A program made the translations under genes and the position numbers. This document shows, piece after piece, positions 59,505-64,000 of a stretch of DNA of 64,000 nucleotides (positions within the stretch are counted from its first letter, which is position 1; the number at the start of each line of letters is the position of its first letter). The notes beneath the pieces are model-generated. The model was not told the DNA's origin, ran no database searches, and saw nothing but the letters and a program-made list of their open reading frames with translations. Source of the stretch: Entamoeba invadens IP1 (Eukaryota; Evosea; Mastigamoebida; Endamoebidae). Location: positions 995,408 to 1,059,407 of the forward strand of contig NW_004443692.1 of the NCBI RefSeq assembly GCF_000330505.1, given 5' to 3'.

Positions 59505-61180
59505 ATGTCGATTATCTCTACACGCAGTTTCAGAACCTTAAAACGCTCGTCGCAAATGGCTGTCTCCCCAGACAGCTCGTCCACCTCAACACCGTCAACC
59601 CCATCAGTCCGATCTTTTAGATCGACTCGAACTTTTAATAAAAGAGACTCGCAACAACCCCAACAGTCAAACTTCTCCTTCTCATCGGAGCAAGTGCCAG
59701 AAGCTCTTCAGAAGTTAGCGGAAGCGTGTATCGTTGAACCCGAAAAAATTCAAATTCTGATCGATCAATTAAAAGACAATTCCATTTACTTTTCATATGA
59801 CTTGGAAATTGCACAGAGAATTGGAGTCTCCACACTCGACTGGGACGTCACCCTTTGTAGAATATTTATTAACAGACTCACACAAACACAACTCCTTTTA
59901 CTCAAAACTATCGTCTCTGTGATTAAGGACTTCTCTAACGACTCAAGTTACTACACACAAATCGCTTCTTTTCTCCTCCCACCAGAGAAGGATTCTTTGC
60001 CTTTTGCTCTCTCACTTTTAGACGTCCTTTGCAGACGTTTCAATGACGTATTTATTAACTGCGAGTTCGACCCTATTTATCAGTACGACCAATTCTCAAT
60101 CAAGGCGTCACTCTTCGCAGCAAGCCCAAGAGCACTCATCACTATGCTCTTTTTCCCACAACAACCAGAACCAGACTTCCCAAGTCGACTTGCAATTTAC
60201 TTGTCTGTTGCGCTCGACCAGAAACAAATAGTTCAAGAACTTAAAGAGGTCATAGAAATCGAGAATTTGTCCAAAAGGGCGATGCAGTGTTTGTCCGCAT
60301 TGATCACACATTTGATCAAGTTTAATCCAGGAATACAGTTCGATGAGACGATTTCTAACATCATGGAGTCGCTTGTACTTCCTCTAAAAAAGGAGATGAA
60401 TTTATATGGGAAACAGCTCTTAACGTCGACGGCCGTGACGAACCCCAACATCTTGAAATCAAAGAAAAAGGTTGGTGATGTGACTGATGTGTTTTCTGGG
60501 GTGTTTGCCGAACAAATAACATTACTCGATGCGATGCTTTTAGGTGACTTAGATACAGCGGAGTGTATTAGAAATAAGGATAAACCCACCTTGGACTATT
60601 ATTGCGATATCATCGATAACGTTTGTTTCTTCATAAGTTCATTCGTATTATGATTAACTATAAATATTTGGGTGTTGACATATAGTTTGGCAGGTGGGTT
60701 TCGTACTCCATCAAAACTGCGGAGGGGGGAGAAGTAGCGAAGATGAGGTACTTCATTAAAGTTGGTTTGGAGTGCTTGAAGCTGAACTCGTTCAACATGA
60801 GTTATGTCATATACACCGCGGTGACGCACTTTTCGCTTGAATATGTGTTTAAAAAGTTGCCGCATAAGTCCGTCAAAGCGTTTGAAGAGCTCAAAAGAGT
60901 CTTTGATTTCTCGAAGAACTACGTTATATACCGAAATTTGTACTCCATTGCTCCAACACCAAAAATACCAATTTTGCCGTTGTGGATGGGAGATATCATA
61001 CACGCCCAAACGTTGTTTTCCTCTTCAGAAAGTGAGCATGGGTTATATCGGATGGATGCGTTGAGGACAATTGCAAATGTGTTACTTCTTATTACACACT
61101 CGCAGCGTGTCATATTCTCGAAGCCTAACCTTATAGTAGACCAACTGATCGCCAAATTGTCAATTAAATATCAATATTAA
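59505..61180 (+). CDS. RasGEF (CDC25-type) protein 2, one intron
   Basis: Exons 59505-60620 and 60686-61180 with a 65-bp intron (GTTTGTTTCTT to ATATAG) give 536 aa. The N-terminus is Ser/Thr/Arg-rich (STSTPSTPSVRSFRSTRTFN), probably phosphorylated. REM-like helices follow. The CDC25 domain contains FAEQITLLDAMLLGDL, then FGRWVSYSIKTAEGGEVAKM joined by splicing to MRYFIKVGLECLKLNSFNMS, and YRNLYSIAPTPKIPILPLWM plus GDIIHAQTLF. Splicing joins IIDN to FGRWV in phase 0. Total length nearly equals that of RasGEF 1 (49446-51059) and the domain order is the same, so they are probably paralogues. Target GTPase unknown. Confidence 0.9.
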
Positions 61181-61265
61181 ATGTTGTGTGTTTCTTTGTT
61201 ATTATAATTTAGTATTTGTTGTCTTTTGTGTTCTTTGAAAGGAAGAAAAAGTACATAACAGCTAA

Positions 61266-63323
61266 TTAATAGTTGTCTGGCCAGATCACCTCAAAGAATA
61301 CATAAGAGAGTCCAACAGCAGCAACAAGCGAAAAGAACACAAGGGGGATCCCAAAGATGATGAAGTCCTTCACTCGATAATTCCCTTTCTTCATCACCAT
61401 AAGTGTTTTGTTCGAACCAAATGGTAACAAGAAGACGGAAGACGTCGCTATCATCACGGCGTACATCGAACTTTTCAACCCAATGACTTGTCCTCGATCC
61501 ATACCGGTGGGATCGGCTCCCCAATATGTCTCCCAAACCACAGGAAACATCAACGCAAACACAGCGGCATTACTCAGTGACTGTGTTAACAGCAGAGCGG
61601 GTATGGCAAGTGCACTTAATATCCCAATCTTCCCAAACGGCAAAAACGCTCGAGTTAACGACCGCGCAAGAAGAGCACCAACATTCGTCTTCACCATCCC
61701 CTCAACAAGCCCAAACGAAGCACCCAAAATGCAGATTAAAGGGACATCAACAGCTTTAAAGACATCCTTAATGCTAATAGTCTTCGTCACTAACAAAATG
61801 AAGACCATAACAAAAGCAGCAACTACAAAAGGAGACGCATCTATGACATCGGTTATGACTGGAATAGCAATGGCTAAAAGCGCTAATATAGTTTTGTAGA
61901 TGACCATTGGTTGGGGGAGAGAAACATCCAACGGGAGGACCAACTGAAATGGATTTGGGTAGTTCTCCGAGTTTTCAAAAGACTCAGTCGAGCATATTAA
62001 GTAACTTCGGGTGCTTTCAATGACACTCTCAGCTAACTCTTCTTTACACAATGACCCCATGTCGTCTCCAATGAGTACTTTTTCTTCTTCGTTTTGATCA
62101 TTTTCGTCGATCTTTTTATACGAAATGCCAAGAATCGAAAAGAACTGGGTATTGACAAAATTGGGAAACTTTTTGTGAATAAACTGCGATGCACCTCCAA
62201 AACAGACTTCATACACTTTTAAGTCGCGATTTGATGACATCATCTCCTTTGCAAATCGACTCTCTGGGACTATTCCAGAATACACATAGACATCATTCAA
62301 GAGCTGGTACGGTGCTAAATAATACAAGACATCCCCTTCTTTCAATATTTCATCGGGTTTTGGCTCCATCAATTCCCCGCGTTTGATCTTAAAGAGTTTT
62401 CCATGTGACGGATAGAACAAGACTGTGTCTTTGAGCTTTTTATTAATGTGTGAACTCCCCTCTGCTATTTTCACAGGAATCAAAAACTCACTTTGACCAG
62501 CTGTTTGCTCAGGGATGTCGGTGTTTGGCACCAAAAATGTGAAAAACGACGTGTAGAGGAGTCCAACAATAGTGAGTGGTAACGCAACCAGACCAATCTC
62601 AAACATTGGGATAGTCACTTGCATGTTCAAGTTGAATTTTTGGTTGACAATTTCCACTTGATTCAAAATCAGCCCCTTTGCAACCAAGTTAGTGCTTGTC
62701 CCTAATATGGAATTCATCCCTCCAAACTGAATGGCGTAACACATCGGGAGTAATAACTTTGAGGCTGGTTGTGTCGACGTTTTTGTCCACGCAAATATGA
62801 GAGGTATCGACATAGCAACGACCGGCGTGTTGTTCAAGAAGAGTGAGACCAACATGACAAAAGGGAAAAGCCTGAGAGCAGAGGGCCAGATGTATTTTTG
62901 TGGAGTGTCGGGAAGCAAAAATCTGCCTGCAAATTTGAGACCACCTGTTTTGTCGACTGCCTCGGAAATAATAAGAGCCACCAATACAGTCAAAGTGCTG
63001 TTGTTTGCAAACCCCATGAAGGCTTCTTGTGCTGTTATAATTCCCAAAAAAACGAGTAAAATTGATGTGAAAAGAAGCATTAACCCGGGATGAACTATTT
63101 CGGCTAATAAAAGTGTGAGCATGACATCAAAGGTAAACATGAAGAGATACGTTTTTGTTGTCACACTATCTTTGTAATGGACTTTCCAATCAACAAAGTA
63201 CAACAAGGAAAGACATGTCGTGAAAATAACAAAAAATATCATGACTTTCCAATTTCCTTGTATTATTCGCTGAATTCTTGTCACAAAAGATGATAGAAAT
63301 GATGCCCGTTTGGGAGTTTGCAT
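61266..63323 (-). CDS. SLC13/DASS-type anion permease with internal TrkA-C-like domain
   Basis: 685 aa, no intron. Polytopic: about a dozen hydrophobic helices. The two substrate-site signatures of the SLC13/CitMHS/SAC1 group are present: SLFLNNTPVVAMSIPLI and GGMNSILGTSTNLVAKG, and a matching C-terminal pair (SFGLVEGMVKTNVGALLA, TQSLSNAAVFALMFPV). Between the halves, residues about 275-365 (LIPVKIAEGSSHINKKLKDT, LKEGDVLYYLAP) match a TrkA-C/RCK-C regulatory domain, as in plant/algal sulfate carriers of the SAC1/SLT type. Expected to move sulfate, di- or tricarboxylate with Na+ at the plasma or a vacuolar membrane. Substrate not determinable from sequence. Confidence 0.88.
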   Translation of the reverse strand: MQTPKRASFLSSFVTRIQRIIQGNWKVMIFFVIFTTCLSLLYFVDWKVHYKDSVTTKTYLFMFTFDVMLTLLLAEIVHPGLMLLFTSILLVFLGIITAQEAFMGFANNSTLTVLVALIISEAVDKTGGLKFAGRFLLPDTPQKYIWPSALRLFPFVMLVSLFLNNTPVVAMSIPLIFAWTKTSTQPASKLLLPMCYAIQFGGMNSILGTSTNLVAKGLILNQVEIVNQKFNLNMQVTIPMFEIGLVALPLTIVGLLYTSFFTFLVPNTDIPEQTAGQSEFLIPVKIAEGSSHINKKLKDTVLFYPSHGKLFKIKRGELMEPKPDEILKEGDVLYYLAPYQLLNDVYVYSGIVPESRFAKEMMSSNRDLKVYEVCFGGASQFIHKKFPNFVNTQFFSILGISYKKIDENDQNEEEKVLIGDDMGSLCKEELAESVIESTRSYLICSTESFENSENYPNPFQLVLPLDVSLPQPMVIYKTILALLAIAIPVITDVIDASPFVVAAFVMVFILLVTKTISIKDVFKAVDVPLICILGASFGLVEGMVKTNVGALLARSLTRAFLPFGKIGILSALAIPALLLTQSLSNAAVFALMFPVVWETYWGADPTGMDRGQVIGLKSSMYAVMIATSSVFLLPFGSNKTLMVMKKGNYRVKDFIIFGIPLVFFSLVAAVGLSYVFFEVIWPDNY

Positions 63324-64000
63324 GTCACAAATGATATTTTGAGTTTAGTTCCACAATATAGAGATCAATATATTATTACTATTTCATTATTTTATACTAT
63401 ATTTTTATTATATTATTAACTTTTTTTGGACATTTAAAATCAATATATTAGAAATAGTAATTGTAATTAAAATTATTATACGAACACAAAAGTTCATTTA
63501 GTTGTTTTATTGTTGAAATATGTTGGAATTTATTCAGATCATCAAAAATTAATTAAACAACACGCAGTTAAAAACCTATTTCGACATTTTATTATCAATG
63601 TTTAAGTGGAACAAACACTTACAAAATAAAACAAAATTGTTCTTTGTTTAAAATTGGATATGTTCTTTTTAGTAATTTTTTTTAGTAAAAATGATAATTG
63701 TGTTATTATAATATAATAATATAATGAATAGTTTATTGAAACCAAATAAAAATTTAAATTTATGGAATTGTTTTCTTTGAAAAAAAAATATTTGCTTTAC
63801 ATTTTTAATTTTATTTTTAACATTTTATTATAAATGAATTAAAATCTTTAATTAATTATATTTAACAATAAAATAATGTAGTAATAATAAATAATAAAAA
63901 ACTAATACTTAAATAATACAATCTGATTTTTCCAAAAATTGCATTTTTAGAAGCAGTTAAAAAAGAAAACAAAGAAATGTTATTTAAAAAAACCAGAGAT
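63324..64000. other. AT-rich spacer to window end
   Basis: 677 bp of A/T-rich DNA upstream of the permease gene. No coding sequence or distinct element seen. Confidence 0.6.

Noticed and set aside
1..64000. CRISPR array, integron, phage or plasmid origin
   Set aside because: No regularly spaced direct repeats with unique spacers and no prokaryotic replication or integrase genes; the content is eukaryotic throughout.

Overview
This window looks like nuclear DNA of an Entamoeba species. The evidence is short introns (40-98 bp) that mostly begin GTTTGT and end TAG, very AT-rich spacers between compact genes with the standard code, and gene families typical of this genus: transmembrane receptor kinases with Cys-rich ectodomains, BspA-like leucine-rich-repeat proteins with an F-box-like head, a peroxiredoxin with a Cys-rich N-terminus, and RasGEF/RhoGAP/TLDc signalling proteins. 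Wide spacers and several short DNA-transposon relics point to an E. invadens-like species rather than E. histolytica; that species call is inference.

Layout. 1-3.7 kb: the head of an acidic secreted-protein gene, archease with a 40-bp intron, then a 2.8-kb gene-free stretch holding a MITE and several hairpins. 3.7-10.1 kb: signalling and membrane-remodelling genes (RhoGAP, an AKT/PKB-type kinase with three introns, two BAR-SH3 proteins). 11-15 kb: a receptor kinase whose tail crosses an assembly gap. 15-16.7 kb: a helical-repeat gene broken by a MITE, a frameshift and a stop. 17-24.6 kb: eIF4E, a PX protein, an M20 metallopeptidase, two acidic secreted proteins of one family, and peroxiredoxin. 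24.8-36.4 kb: an F-box-like protein, an 875-residue surface protein, a 1538-residue receptor kinase and a BspA-like LRR protein. 36.6-47 kb: SAMHD1-like HD hydrolase, a small ribbon-helix-helix-like protein, a CH/TLDc protein, a Trk-type K+ transporter, a DDE-transposase-derived protein and hypotheticals. 47-49.4 kb: spacer with a second copy of the gene-breaking MITE, cut by an assembly gap. 49.4-63.3 kb: two RasGEFs, a BRCT protein, another BspA-like LRR protein, a TLDc protein, an EFM4-like methyltransferase, a MITE, and an SLC13-like permease.

By function, many genes fit one theme, sensing and moving at the cell surface: receptor kinases, RasGEFs, RhoGAP, PKB, BAR-SH3 and CH-domain proteins. 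There is no operon-like organisation. The most interesting unexplained items are the acidic secreted-protein family (1-287, 20790-21440, 22376-22738) with a conserved C-terminal aromatic signature and a Lys-rich helix, the four families of TA-flanked MITEs (one with two identical copies, one inside a gene), and a transposase-derived gene that has lost a catalytic Asp.
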